Positions 25,649-35,827 of a stretch of 64,000 bases of DNA are shown here, piece by piece. The notes beneath the pieces are model-generated. The model was not told the origin of the DNA. It did not search any database and was given only the letters and a program-made list of their open reading frames with translations. The DNA comes from Macrophomina tecta. Lineage: Eukaryota > Ascomycota > Dothideomycetes > Botryosphaeriales > Botryosphaeriaceae. The translations under genes and the position numbers were made by a program. Positions within the stretch are counted from its first letter, which is position 1; each line of letters starts with the position of its first letter. Location: contig JAKSGN010000016.1 of NCBI GenBank assembly GCA_024180945.1, positions 310,001 to 374,000 of the forward strand. The letters run 5' to 3'.

Positions 25649-25833
25649 GTCCCGACGACATATTATAGTATAATACGGCCGCTTAGTAGAAGGCTCTAAA
25701 CTATTAGTAAGAGGACGTTTAGGCGATATAATAAAGACCTATAATGAGAAATAACATAGAAACCCCACGGAACGAAAAGATATAGCCGCGCAAGGAAAAT
25801 CTTCGGGCCGAAGATTCTAAAAAGGGGGGATAG

Positions 25834-26269
25834 TATTACGGCGTAGCCTCCGTAGTATAGGGAATAAGAAAGAAAGGGACGTTCTATGGGGAATTCTAAA
25901 GAAAAGAGGGGATTACGTAGCTTAGTACGTAAGTACCTAAGGACGGACCCACCGAGCCCTTACGAGCCGGGCTCACAACGGCTTACCTCGAGCCCTCTAG
26001 AGCTGGGCTCGCAACAGCACTACTAGATTATATACACTTTCCTACTTGTATATAAACCACACTTCTTAGATAGCTTTAACCTTCGTGGTCAACTTTAACA
26101 ATAGAATTTAGACTCTATTGGTAACACGGCCTTCGCACGCAGTGCTTAGTCTCATCACGTGTTCGACTTACTCTCACCCTCTTCTTATACCCACTCAAGG
26201 AAACCCCCTCGACAGGTTTTCTCCCTCTTTGGTGTTTGGATCCTTAGAGGCAGAGGCCCGCTCGTTACA
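25834..26269 (+). repeat. 3' LTR of the outer Gypsy (436 bp)
   Basis: It starts TATTACGGCGTAGCC and ends GCTCGTTACA. The right two thirds match the Gypsy-2 LTRs closely and are far less RIPed. The left third differs and holds a GAGCCGGGCTC/GAGCTGGGCTC repeat. Confidence 0.88.
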
Positions 26270-26351
26270 AGGCAGAAGTACACAGGCAGAAATTCGATTC
26301 TTTCTTCTGACCTCACCGAGTTCGGGCCTGAGGCCCCCCCACAATTCGACA
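26270..26351 (+). repeat. Truncated LTR of the 270-bp family
   Basis: The sequence AGGCAGAAGTACACAGGCAG and the following 60 bases match the end of the solo LTRs at 50722-50991 and 52949-53218. Confidence 0.85.
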
Positions 26352-26784
26352 AGTAGGTATGATGCAGTAATCGCATTGCAGCCGAGGGTTGGCATACTAA
26401 ATATTAGTATAAATAAGTAACACCGTTATTTTCTTAAGCTAATTCTAAGTAAGATAAGCATGTCAAGCGACTCTAGACCCGTTTTGTCGACTCACGCTGC
26501 GTTCTTTGGTGGGTGGGCGGTCAGCCCGTGTCGGGCCGGCCCAGAACTTTTTTGTCCTAGTTCTGTAGGAAGGGGTGCCCTCTTGTATCCGTGAAGCTAA
26601 CTAGTTATAACATTGGTGAAGCCGCTATTCCAACAGATTCATGAGGATGCATGACCTTCCTATTCCAACCATACTTAAAACATTGCCTTTCGTCCAACCC
26701 CAGCGCGTCGGAGGCCTGCTTCTCCAAATGAATGATTCTCATATCACAGAAAGGAGGAAATATGCCGCCTCTCCTCCCGCGCGG
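26352..26784. other. Intergenic, 3' side of P450-1
   Basis: No gene recognised. Base composition changes here from RIPed to normal. The start of this stretch is AT-rich; 26500-26560 is GC-rich with GGGTGGGCGG. Confidence 0.5.
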
Positions 26785-28681
26785 TCAACATTTGGCCAGA
26801 TCGACGTGTTCGCGGCGGCGCCGGATCAACACTGTGGCGGCCGGATCCGCGTAGTACGAGGCGCCAGCGTAGCGGTGGCGGGGCGGTCCGGCGCCCGCGG
26901 GCAGGCTCAGGTCGTACTTGAGCAGGATGTGGCAGAGCGCGACCTTGAGCTCGCTGCCGGCGAAGAAGCGGCCCGGGCAGGCGTGCTTGCCGTGCCCGAA
27001 GCCCAGGTGCCGCTCGCTGGTCGTGACGAAGAGCGCCTCGCGCGCGGCGCTCTTGTCCTCGCTACTGCTGCCCTCTTCGCCTTGTCGCTCGCGCAGCCGC
27101 AGGAACCGCCGCCCGTCCCACTCGTCCGGCCGCTCATACACCGACGCGTCCCACATCCGGTGCGAGGAGACGGCCAGCTTGGTGCCTTTGGGGAGGTGCG
27201 TGCCGTCGGAGAGGTTGACGTCGGCGGTGGCGACGCGACGCATCGAGACTGTCAGGGCGATGCCCCACGTGGTCAGGGCCATTGGAAAGGGGAGGCGAGG
27301 AGGAGCGGGTGCAAGGGGGACTCACCGACAGCGATGGGCTTGAGGCGGAGCGACTCCTTGATGACGCTGTCGAGAAGCTTCATGTTATGCAGTGAAGTCT
27401 TCTGCCAGCCGCCTTCGCTCAGCACACTGGTGATTTCCTCGCGTAGCTCCTCGATAACGTCTGGATGGCGGACGAGGTCCAGCAGCGTGACTGTCAGCAA
27501 GTCCGACGTCGTGTGGATGGCGACGGTGGAAAGGAAGAGCTGCACGATCTCCGGTCCGTAAGAGCAGCCCTTCGCCTGGGCCGCCTGCTCGAACCACTCG
27601 ATCGCGTCGTTGTACGCCGCCGCCTCTTTGCCCTGCGCCTGGAGTGCCTTCTTCTCCGCCCGGCGCCGCTCCAGTACTGGCCGGATGATGTTCGCTGCTT
27701 GCTTTACCTCTCGCCGCAACTTCTGCGCCTCCGGCATGAACCAGTGCACGTAGCGACGCAGAGGGCCCGGCACGCGCCGTAGCCGCTCCGCCGCCACCAT
27801 GATGTCGACGGCATAGCTGACGGTGATTCGGAGCCAGTCCTCGTTGCGGCACAGCTCCTCGCCTAGGAAGATCCGCGAGGACAGCCGCGCCACCACGTCC
27901 AGGTTGACGTCCTTCACGTTGACATCGTGCCATTCTTGTCATCCACTGCGTCAGCTGCATATTCCTCGGCCCGTTCTGGCGGGGCATCACTCACCCTCGT
28001 TGTCCGTGTATACCTTGTTCAGTGCGAAGTCCGCCTCTTCGGACAACGGCCGCGTCATCCTCGCTGCAGCGGTAGTGCTGTTTTAGCCGGTGTTTGGGAA
28101 ACATGGAAGAAGGGGATGAGGGCTGGCGAGAGGAAAGCCTTACCGAGGCCCTGCGTCAGCCATTTCTGGATGACGACGATGCCAATGTCGTTATCGAACA
28201 TGCCCTCCTTTGTCGGCTCGAAGCCCGGGAGCTCACTGAAAAACAGCTGATAGAAACAATTAGCGCGACCTGCGTGTGCGAGGCGGCGAGACAGAGCGCT
28301 TACGTGGGCCATAAACGCAACAAAGCTAAGGTTTGGTTCGTTCCTTATTTCGTTGGCATACTCGGGCGGCAAGATGGTCGTCAGTCCGACATCAGCCCCG
28401 ATCATGTTGAAGGGCTGCCTGGGAAACCGCTCAACGCCCTGCTGGATGATCTGCCTCGCCCTCACTAGCCATTCCCTCCTCACTCGGCCCATCGTCAGCT
28501 CGAACCGCTTTGGGGGGTTGATCAGAGGAAGCCGGGCCACCTTGGGCAGACTGGCCCAGTAGTAGTAGCCTAGGACGGCCATGCCCATCAAGGCACAGAG
28601 GAACGAGCTGGCCCTGGATTCAGGCTCGGGCTCAAAGGCCACACCCATCATCTTTGTCGTAGAATTGTGCAGTACAGCCAT
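26785..28681 (-). CDS. Cytochrome P450 monooxygenase, ent-kaurene-oxidase (CYP68/CYP503) type, five exons
   Basis: Proposed exons on the minus strand: 28681-28304, 28246-28144, 28063-27995, 27934-27326 and 27248-26785. This gives 1,623 nt, 540 residues, in frame throughout. The introns are 57, 80, 60 and 77 nt with GT/AG ends. After a membrane anchor (about residues 22-42) come the typical LPLINP and TILPPEYANEIRN blocks, an I-helix AIHTTSDL, a K-helix KESLR and the heme-binding FGHGKHACPGRFFA with its axial Cys. All key residues are present. The class oxidises terpenoid or other secondary metabolites at the ER with a P450 reductase; the substrate is unknown. An upstream in-frame ATG (28759) is possible but the sequence before 28681 looks non-coding. 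A long ORF on the other strand is a GC-rich shadow. Divergent neighbour of the P450 at 32047. Confidence 0.9.
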
Positions 28682-28826
28682 TTTCGCTTCCCCTGTCCTT
28701 GTCAGGGTTGGTTGATGGTCTCTACGGGTGCGACGCGGCGTGGTAGTAGGTCCGGCCACTATTCATCGAGCTTGACCGCCACCCTCCGCGCACTGCTTAT
28801 AACCGCGAAAAGGGCAGCCTTCCAAC

Positions 28827-31686
28827 CAGGGTGGCAATCAATTCAATAATATTGACGGTCAATCAATATTGACCAATGTCTTGGCAATCAATCAATCAAC
28901 TGAGGTCTGTCATTTTCGTCAATCAATCAATTGCTCCGGGCCAGTTGATTGACGATATTGATTGACGGCTTACCTTGTATAGAAAGCAGCTTTGATGATC
29001 ATCTCGCTCTTGTGGCGCTCAAGCCACGTCAGGCTAGCCTTTTATCTGATACACTCTTGGCACACAACGTGTCGGGCACATTCTCTTGGCAGCTAGTATA
29101 TAAACGCTCTCTCAGAATGGCTAGAAGGGACAGCTGAATCTGCTCTTTCAGATCCGTTCTACATTTTCTCAGCAGCTCAGCAGCAACTCTCCCACTATCA
29201 AGATGGACTCTAGCAACGATCAACACTCTGTTTTAAGCCTCTCTAGCGCGCCCACTAGCCTCTTTTCCTCTCAACAGGACTCAGATCCTGCGCAACCCAC
29301 CAATCTTGCCGTTGATGGCCGAGGACCTGTACGCGAAGGGTGGGAGTACTTCCCATGGCAGAAATTCCGTGGATATCATGTCACAGAGTCAAAGCAGCGC
29401 AGCGGGTGGACTTGGGAGCACGCATATGACATTGAGGACGTAGAAGGGCGTACCCGCTGGGTCTGTATGTACTGCGTGCACAAGAAAGCCCACAAACCAG
29501 CTAGCTTCGCTGCTGCTGGCACTGATAATCAGGCAAGGCACCTGGTGACTGAGCACAAGGTTGAGGATCCTACAGGGAAGCGTCACGTCAAACGGGCCAA
29601 GATTTCAGTTGCTCAGCGGCTTGGACTGGATACGAATAGGCCTTCAGAGCAGGCTATTGTCAATCGCCTTGTCACATCATTCAATCCGGCGTACTTCCAG
29701 CAACTACTCACTGATTGGGTCTCATCCGATAACATTCCTTTCCGCAAGCTTGAAAGCGAGAGATTCAGGCGCGTTCTTAGCTATTTGAATCCTGCAGTAA
29801 CGTCTACTGGCAGCCTTCCAACACACTCTACTGTTCGTAAATGGCTACTTGATGAATTCAACCGCCATAAAGGGATCGTTGCTGAGCTTCTTCAGAGCTC
29901 ACCTGGCCTTATACACCTTGCCTTTGACGGCTGGACGTCGTGTAATCACCTCTCTCTACTCGGTATTAACGTCTTCTTCCTTACGTTCTCTGGCACGCTT
30001 CGCAAGTTCCTTATTGGCCTCCCACACGCCGAAGGACGGCATACTGGTGACAGCCTTGCGGAAGAGGTAGCCCAGATAATTATGGAATGGGGCATTGGAG
30101 GGCAACTTGGCTACTTTGTCACGGATAACGCGTCAAACAACGACACGTGCATGGACGCGCTAGCTGAAGAGTTTGGCTTCAATCACAAGCACCGCCGCTT
30201 GCGCTGCATTGGCCATATCATAAACCTGGTAGTCCGCCAGATCCTCTTTGGCAAGGAAGCTGACGCGTTCGAGAACGACTGCGCTCAGCCAAAGGAGCTA
30301 CTCGCTGAGCTCCTACTCTGGCGCAAGAAGGGCCCTATCGGCAAGCTTCACAATATCGTCCACTGGATTCAGCGCTCAAACCTTGTCTATCAGAGACTGC
30401 ACCAACTTCAGCGGAACGAGCAAGCGTTGACTGGCGAAAACGGCCCTACCTACGAGGTTATAGAAGATAATGCGACACGATGGAACTCTACCTCCGCCAT
30501 GATTGAGCGCGCAATCAAGCTACAGTCAGTCATTGACGCCCTCGTCCTCCACGAAGTTCAAGAATGGGATAAATACGTCAAGCCTCGCACTGCTAGTAGG
30601 ACTCAGCCAATGCCAGCTAAGACAAAGAACAAGCCGGCAATCGTGGATGATTATCTAACCTCAGATGATTGGGCAACTCTTGCTGAATATCACTCCATCT
30701 TGAAGCCTTTTCATGAAGTCACAATCAGGCTACAAGCCAACCCAACTAGTGGTAGGTTTGGCGGCTTATGGGAAGTCCTTCCATGCATGGAGTACCTGTT
30801 GAACAAGCTGGAGGAGGTCAAGATCCGCACAGATCAGTATCCTGACTCTCACTTCAAGGTGAACATCAATTTGGGGTGGGCTAAGCTAGATGAGTACTAT
30901 CAGCTCCTTGATGATACTCCAGCTTACGTCGCAGCTTGCGCCCTTCACCCTGCCTACCGCTGGGAGTGGATTGAGGATCAGTGGGCATTCAAGAAGAGCT
31001 GGATCAAGAAGGCAAAGGCAGCTGTTCTAAAGCTCTGGAAGGATGAGTATCAGTCAATTGCTATTGCTGAGGACCCACAGCTACCGCAGAAGCGTAAACG
31101 CGAACATCTCAGCGAATTTGACAGCTGGCTTGCTGCCTCCAGGAGGACCAAGCATCTAGATCTGACCGAGGATGAGTACACCTACTGGCAGCTCGATACC
31201 TCTCCTACAGATGACGCAGTCACCAATCCAGTTGATTACTGGATACTACGCCGCCAGCAATACCCCCGCCTATCACGTATGGCTCTGGACCTCTTTTCTA
31301 TACCGGCAATGTCGGCAGAGGTGGAGAGGATATTCAGTTTGGCAGGACAAATGGTGACGCCATTGCGCAATAGGCTGGAGGCCAATACTATAGCAGTTGG
31401 GCAGATACTACGCTCATGGAACGCAGAAGGCATCATTGAAAGAAGTTGAGGACTCTATACACGCGGGAGTAGCTATAGCTAGCAAGAGTTAGCTAGATTG
31501 TATGGCTATCAATCTCAACACTATGCCAAGCATCACGAGATTTTGCTACGTGAACCGTGTGTCAATCAATTCAATTCAATCAATATCAACACCTTATTGA
31601 TCAATCAATTTGACCTTATTGGAAAATCCTATCAATCAATCAATCTGGACCCGATATTGACGTTGATTGAATTGATTGCCACCCTG
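28827..31686 (+). mobile_element. hAT transposon (hAT-3), complete, TSD CTTCCAAC
   Basis: Terminal inverted repeats CAGGGTGGCAATCAATTCAA (28827-28846) and their complement (31667-31686) enclose 2,860 bp. The 8-bp TSD CTTCCAAC is perfect (28819-28826 and 31687-31694). Subterminal regions carry many ATTGATTGA and CAATCAAT repeats on both sides, likely transposase-binding sites. There is no sign of RIP. Coding capacity looks intact, so this may be a recent and possibly active insertion. Confidence 0.97.
29203..31449 (+). CDS. hAT-family transposase, intact, 748 aa
   Basis: An uninterrupted frame. A BED-type zinc finger lies at about residues 65-115 (CMYC followed by HLVTEH). The RNase-H-like catalytic core has Asp242 in AFDGWTSCNHLS and Asp308 in FVTDNASNND, then the RCIGHIINLVVR box. 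The C-terminal hAT dimerisation domain is at about 680-745 (RMALDLFSIPAMSAEVERIF). Length and order are normal for the family. It performs cut-and-paste transposition, making 8-bp target duplications, as seen at the element ends. The ATG at 29203 gives the usual Ser-rich leader. A TATA-like TATATAA is near 29097. It resembles the broken hAT-1 and hAT-2 genes in this window in domain order but not closely in sequence. Confidence 0.96.
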   Translation: MDSSNDQHSVLSLSSAPTSLFSSQQDSDPAQPTNLAVDGRGPVREGWEYFPWQKFRGYHVTESKQRSGWTWEHAYDIEDVEGRTRWVCMYCVHKKAHKPASFAAAGTDNQARHLVTEHKVEDPTGKRHVKRAKISVAQRLGLDTNRPSEQAIVNRLVTSFNPAYFQQLLTDWVSSDNIPFRKLESERFRRVLSYLNPAVTSTGSLPTHSTVRKWLLDEFNRHKGIVAELLQSSPGLIHLAFDGWTSCNHLSLLGINVFFLTFSGTLRKFLIGLPHAEGRHTGDSLAEEVAQIIMEWGIGGQLGYFVTDNASNNDTCMDALAEEFGFNHKHRRLRCIGHIINLVVRQILFGKEADAFENDCAQPKELLAELLLWRKKGPIGKLHNIVHWIQRSNLVYQRLHQLQRNEQALTGENGPTYEVIEDNATRWNSTSAMIERAIKLQSVIDALVLHEVQEWDKYVKPRTASRTQPMPAKTKNKPAIVDDYLTSDDWATLAEYHSILKPFHEVTIRLQANPTSGRFGGLWEVLPCMEYLLNKLEEVKIRTDQYPDSHFKVNINLGWAKLDEYYQLLDDTPAYVAACALHPAYRWEWIEDQWAFKKSWIKKAKAAVLKLWKDEYQSIAIAEDPQLPQKRKREHLSEFDSWLAASRRTKHLDLTEDEYTYWQLDTSPTDDAVTNPVDYWILRRQQYPRLSRMALDLFSIPAMSAEVERIFSLAGQMVTPLRNRLEANTIAVGQILRSWNAEGIIERS

Positions 31687-31694
31687 CTTCCAAC

Positions 31695-32046
31695 GCCGCC
31701 CCGATCCTGGACGGCGGCATTTTTTGCACTCGCATCTCGTTGTGGCAGGCTTGATATGCAGCTTCGGCTGTCCGTAATCTGGCGATGCCTTTGTTAAACC
31801 GACGCCAGGATAAAGAGCGCGGCTATCGGTAGGTAGAATGCGGTGCGCGGCGTCGGAGTCCGGTGCGTGCCAAACCCGCCCGGTAGAACAGGGATCGAGA
31901 AGTATATCCGACGCGGCAAAACGCACAAAAGACGGCGCTGAGGCTTAGCAACGCGGAATCTACGGTAAGAATCTGCCATACTGTCGTTGTAACTGGATTC
32001 TCCAAGTCCGGAGACGGCACAGGCCATTTGGGCTGTTCAGCCTGCC
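31695..32046 (+). promoter_or_regulatory. Promoter side of P450-2; one half of a split divergent promoter
   Basis: Without hAT-3, the starts of the two P450 genes (28681 and 32047) would be about 0.5 kb apart. The hAT cut this shared upstream region at CTTCCAAC, leaving 145 bp with P450-1 and 352 bp with P450-2. No certain TATA box is seen here; the region is GC-rich. Confidence 0.55.
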
Positions 32047-33803
32047 ATGTTTGCTTCCGCTCTCCTCATCACGGCGGCCCTGGTAAGCGTGCTTCTTCCT
32101 TTACGGCTTGCAGCTCCAATTAACTCACATTGGCCACGAGTACGTGCTGTATCACGTGGGCATCGGTGTGTACAACCTATACTTTCACCCCTTAGCACAA
32201 TACCCTGGGCCGCTGCTGTGTCGTGCCTCGTCTCTGTGGTACGCGCGCTCTCTATCTTGCGGCAGAATCGCGCAGGATACATTGGCCTTGCACGACCGCT
32301 ACGGCCCGGTCGTTCGAATCGCGCCTGACGAGCTGTCCTACATCAACCCAGAGAACTGGAAGGAAATCTACGCCTTGAAACCCGGCAAGGGCGAGCTCAT
32401 TAAGGATCCGAGATACCATGACACCGTCAAGCCTACGCCGACCATCTTAACTGGGGACTGGGACGAGCATAGCAAATATCGCAAGATGTTGTCCCCTACC
32501 TTCTCGGAGCGGACTCTGAAGGAGCAGGAGTATATCCTGCACAAATACGTCGACCTCTTCATCGAAAGACTGCACGAGGTATCAGACCAAGGCAAGAAAC
32601 CAGTTGATATGACGGCTTGGTGGAATGTCAGTATCCCGCCATCTCCTGTCTTGGACGAGCCGCTGAGCTGATCTTGGGCGCTTCTGCAGTACCTAACATT
32701 TGACATCATCGGATTCCTTGGTACGTCAGCCACCGGCTTCTGTACCGTCTGCTCTACTCCTGAGTTGCTAACGACTTCTCGCACGTAGCTTACGGAGAGT
32801 CTTTCAATTGCCTCACCGAGTCGAGGCTGCATGACTGGATTGAAGCTCTCTTGGACATCGCCGTCCTCATGTCTTTGGGTCAAGCCGCTCGGCATTTCCC
32901 CGCACCTTTTGACAAAATATACAAAAAGTTGATTATTCCGGCATCGGTGCGTAGAAATGCCCAACTCCACCGCGATTTGACAGAGGTAAGCTGGGATTTT
33001 CTCCTTGTCCCCCACCACGCACCATCCTGCTTCCGAGTTGCTGAATGGCGGCCATCACTGCCCAGGAAAAACTCCGACGGCGTCTGGAGAAGGAGCCCGG
33101 CCATCAGGACGTCATTAAGCGCATGGTCGCGTCCTATAAGGCCGGCGAGGTGCCGTACCCGGTGTTGAAGGAGCACGCCGGAATCCTCACCATCGGCGGA
33201 AGCGAAACGACGGCGACCTTACTAGCGGGCGCCACGTTCTATCTGGCGACGAACCGGGCCGTGTTCCGGAAGCTCGCCGACGAGGTGCGCGCCCGGTTCG
33301 ACAGAGGCGAGGACATCACCGTGGCCGGCACGCATGAGTGCCCGTACCTGGTCGCCTGCGTCGAGGAGGCCCTGCGCATCTACCCGCCGTCGCCAGCCAA
33401 CCACACACGCATCACGCCGCCCGAGGGCATCGTCCTCGATGGCCGCTACGTCCCCGGCGGATTCGCCGTCGGCATGCCCATGTACGCCTGCTTCCGCAGC
33501 GCCGCCAACTTCCGCAACCCGGCCGCCTTCGCGCCGGAGCGCTGGCTGCCGGCCGCGCAGGCCGACGGCGCCGAGTACGCTGATGACAGGCGGAGCGCGC
33601 TGCAGCCTTTCTCCGTCGGCCCAAGGAATTGCCTCGGCCGCGCCCTGGCGTACCAGGAGATGAAGTGCGCCTTGGCGAAGCTGGTCTGGCATTTCGACCT
33701 CGAGCTGCGCCCGGAGAGCAAGGATTGGACCGACCAGAAGAACTATACATTTTGGGTAAAGCCGGAACTGTGGGTCAAGCTGACTCCTGCGAGGAAGAAT
33801 TGA
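32047..33803 (+). CDS. Cytochrome P450 monooxygenase, CYP65 (isotrichodermin C-15 hydroxylase) type, five exons
   Basis: Proposed exons 32047-32082, 32141-32626, 32690-32720, 32789-32985 and 33066-33803 give 1,488 nt and 495 residues in frame. The introns of 58, 63, 68 and 80 nt all have GT/AG ends, and the third has GCTAACGAC as branch point. The N-terminus is a single membrane anchor followed by VYNLYFHPLAQYPGP. Then come the C-helix region (HSKYRKMLSPTFSE), the I-helix AGILTIGGSETTATLL, the K-helix EEALR, and the heme loop FSVGPRNCLGRALAYQEMK with its Cys ligand. All catalytic elements are intact. The family hydroxylates fungal secondary metabolites; the substrate is unknown. The first exon is only 12 codons and was chosen because it restores the usual membrane segment. 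Confidence 0.92.
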
Positions 33804-34366
33804 AGTTTGTGCTCTTGAATTCTGCACCTGGCGAGAAGAATTGGGGGAAACGGGAATTGTTGGAGGGGATTTTGCAAATTCATGATAGTTTCTGGTCCTA
33901 ACAAGGAAGTCAAAGCTATTATTATGGCAGTGTTCCGATCTTCTCCTGTTGAATGCTATCGCTTTCTTCCCCGGTACCAATGACCGGTTTGGTTTGATGC
34001 AAAATGGGCTCAGTCCTCGAGGCCCTCGAGACAGAAAGATATGTATCTCGCAATGCGGCGTAAGGGACAACCAACGGGGGGATTCTTTAGACAGTAATGA
34101 AGCTTAGCGTGTCGTTCGCGCACCAGCCCCCGAACCGACTAATGTGCTCGCAACGCAGACAGATCCGTCCAGTTTGGTTGAAGCCGACGTCGGTGTTTAA
34201 CCTGCAATGATTTGAGCCGAGCAAGAGTGGCGTATAACTGGAGGGTCTCAAGGTATTTCCATTAAAATTCTCCCGGTGCGTCTCCGATGCCTGCTATAAA
34301 TCCCTCGACCGCCGGAACAAGAGCTCGTCGTACAACGACAGCTCGGTCTCTTTGGATTCCGCAGCT
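33804..34366. other. Intergenic region with promoter of the ABM gene
   Basis: No gene seen. A TATAAA box lies at 34295-34300, about 67 bases before the next start codon. Confidence 0.6.
34295..34300 (+). promoter_or_regulatory. TATA box of the ABM-fold gene
   Basis: TATAAA in the context GCTATAAATCCC, 67 bases upstream of ATG 34367. Confidence 0.5.
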
Positions 34367-34793
34367 ATGCCATTACACGTACTCAACACTGTCGCCCCCG
34401 CACCGGGCAAAAAGCAGCGTGTAGGCAAAATGCCCGCCATGAGACAAAACGATTGATTGATGAAATATCAGGTGCAAGAGATCCTCCAGTTTTTGGTCAA
34501 CGAAATGAAAAGGAACGAGCCTGATGCCTTGCAAGTGCAAGTCTTATGGGATCAACTCAAAGGTGTCTTTCATATAGTTGAAGTGTATGTAGGCCTGCAG
34601 GATGGACTTCCCTAACCAGGTGCTGACAATTCACTTTAGTTTCGCCGATGAGAATGCGCGCAACAACCACCACAACATGCCATACACGACCCAACTCCGC
34701 CAGGCAGTCCAGGAAGATCACCTTTTCGCGGGAAATATGGAAAGTAGAGTCGTCGACGGGTTGGTAGGATTTTCTAGGAAGCAGATGTCTTGA
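34367..34793 (+). CDS. Small ABM-type (dimeric alpha/beta-barrel) monooxygenase-like protein, three exons
   Basis: Exons 34367-34420, 34472-34584 and 34640-34793 give 321 nt and 106 residues. The introns are 51 nt (GTAGGC...CAG) and 55 nt (GTATGT, branch GCTGAC, TTTAG). The protein starts MPLHVLNTVAPAPGKKQR, then a helix (EILQFLVNEMKRNEPD), a strand around LQVQVLWD and GVFHIVEVFADENA, an HH pair and a C-terminal strand. This is the layout of antibiotic-biosynthesis-monooxygenase (ABM) domains of about 100 residues. Such proteins act as small cofactor-free oxygenases or stress proteins, and are common in fungal metabolite clusters next to P450s. It is on the same strand as, and 560 bp downstream of, the CYP65-type gene. 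The call rests on fold pattern, not on a search. Confidence 0.7.
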
Positions 34794-34797
34794 TATT

Positions 34798-34964
34798 TGT
34801 TACGGCGCAGCCTCCACAGGGTTGATGATGATGATGAGTTCATAGACCGTCCCAGTCGCCGAAGGCGGCTATGCGGCATACGGCCGGTTCCTCTGCGCCC
34901 GCTAGGCCCCTTTGGGCCTAAGCGAGACAGCGGAGCCCGGCCTGATTTCTATCTGACCTGTAAC
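34798..34964 (+). repeat. LTR-like remnant starting as a Gypsy-2 LTR
   Basis: It begins TGTTACGGCGCAGCCTCCAC, the un-RIPed form of the Gypsy-2 LTR start. It then diverges into GC-rich sequence with a GGCCCCTTTGGGCC palindrome. The right end (CTGTAAC) is uncertain, so it may be a solo LTR of a related family or a truncated one. Confidence 0.5.
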
Positions 34965-34974
34965 GTACTTCATA

Positions 34975-35397
34975 ACGTGTTTCACCAGTGAGCTGCGCAC
35001 CCCAGTGAGCTGCGCACCGCGTTTCTCACCAAAATCGTAAATTTGGCAGCATGATATCTCCACAGTCACTTAATAAAAACTGCCAAAATTCCATTATCAA
35101 GCTTTTATACGTTCAACGTTTTCTCTTTCTTATTTTTAGAGTGATTGACAGGGTGAGTGTTGACATGCAAGAATTGGAGCAGATTTTGGGGTCCAAAATT
35201 ACATATCTCCATGGCCACTTGACGCATTATTATAAATTTAAGAGCGGGATAGTGGAATATGTGTGCAAACTTATCCGTAGAGTTTTAGAAGTTGTTATCT
35301 AGTGGTTGTGGAGATATCATGCTGCCAAATTTACGATTTTTGGTGAGAAACGCGGTGCGCAGCTCACTGGGGTGCGCAGCTCACTGGTGAAACACGT
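34975..35397. mobile_element. Mariner-type MITE (423 bp) with about 90-bp inverted repeats, TSD TA
   Basis: The left end ACGTGTTTCACCAGTGAGC is matched in reverse at the right end. TA flanks it at 34973-34974 and 35398-35399. Each inverted repeat of about 90 bp contains CCAGTGAGCTGCGCACC twice in tandem. The 240-bp middle is AT-rich and has no recognisable protein; its short frame (35051-35302) is not convincing. Non-autonomous. Confidence 0.85.
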
Positions 35398-35401
35398 TAT
35401 G

Positions 35402-35827
35402 GTTTTACAAAAGAGGGTTCCATTTCATAACTCGTAATGAAACAGGATTGTAAAATGAAATAGACTATTTCTCGGTGACCGACTTCGGTCTCCGAAAAAA
35501 AAAGCTCGGCTAACGAGGTCGAAGCTGCACGTATTGCAACAGAAAGTTCGACGTGTCAAGCAAGATGAAGGATTATACCGCACTTAAGTATTCAGCGGAA
35601 CATTAGAGTGCTTATGTTTGGATGAATGATTCAGCTCCCCACATGGTGGGGAAATGGAGTTCTACTGACCTGGAAGATGACCGTGAGAAAAGCGGAATCT
35701 ATTGTAAAGATTTTCGTCCGTTGATCAACCCTTCACACGCTCAAAAAAAGCATGGCATCTTCCACAGGGAGGAGAAAAGGGGGAAGACGTAGGATGCTCC
35801 TCATGGCTCCCGGAAAGAGAATTATAC
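35402..35827. other. Intergenic, nothing recognised
   Basis: About 430 bases with no coding frame or repeat seen. It contains a small inverted repeat (GACCGACTTCGGTC, about 35477-35490). Confidence 0.4.

Larger units (their letters stand above)
24857..26269 (+). mobile_element. Outer Gypsy-2-like element, 3' end only
   Basis: The sequence starts in the chromodomain coding region (24857-25070, less mutated, with KYLVKWEGYGNE readable on the plus strand), passes a non-coding or antisense-coding tail, then a purine tract (AAAAAGGGGGGATAG, 25819-25833) and a 436-bp 3' LTR (25834-26269). The 5' part must lie left of the window, beyond the Copia-3 insertion. It appears inserted in a 270-bp-family LTR (26270-26351), with predicted TSD AGGCA. 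Confidence 0.82.

Noticed and set aside
26641..27561. 306-codon plus-strand ORF
   Set aside because: It lies antisense across the last P450-1 exons and one intron. The GC-rich codons leave several frames open, and the P450 motifs on the minus strand decide the case.
35051..35302. 83-codon ORF inside the MITE
   Set aside because: AT-rich filler between the inverted repeats with no recognisable features.
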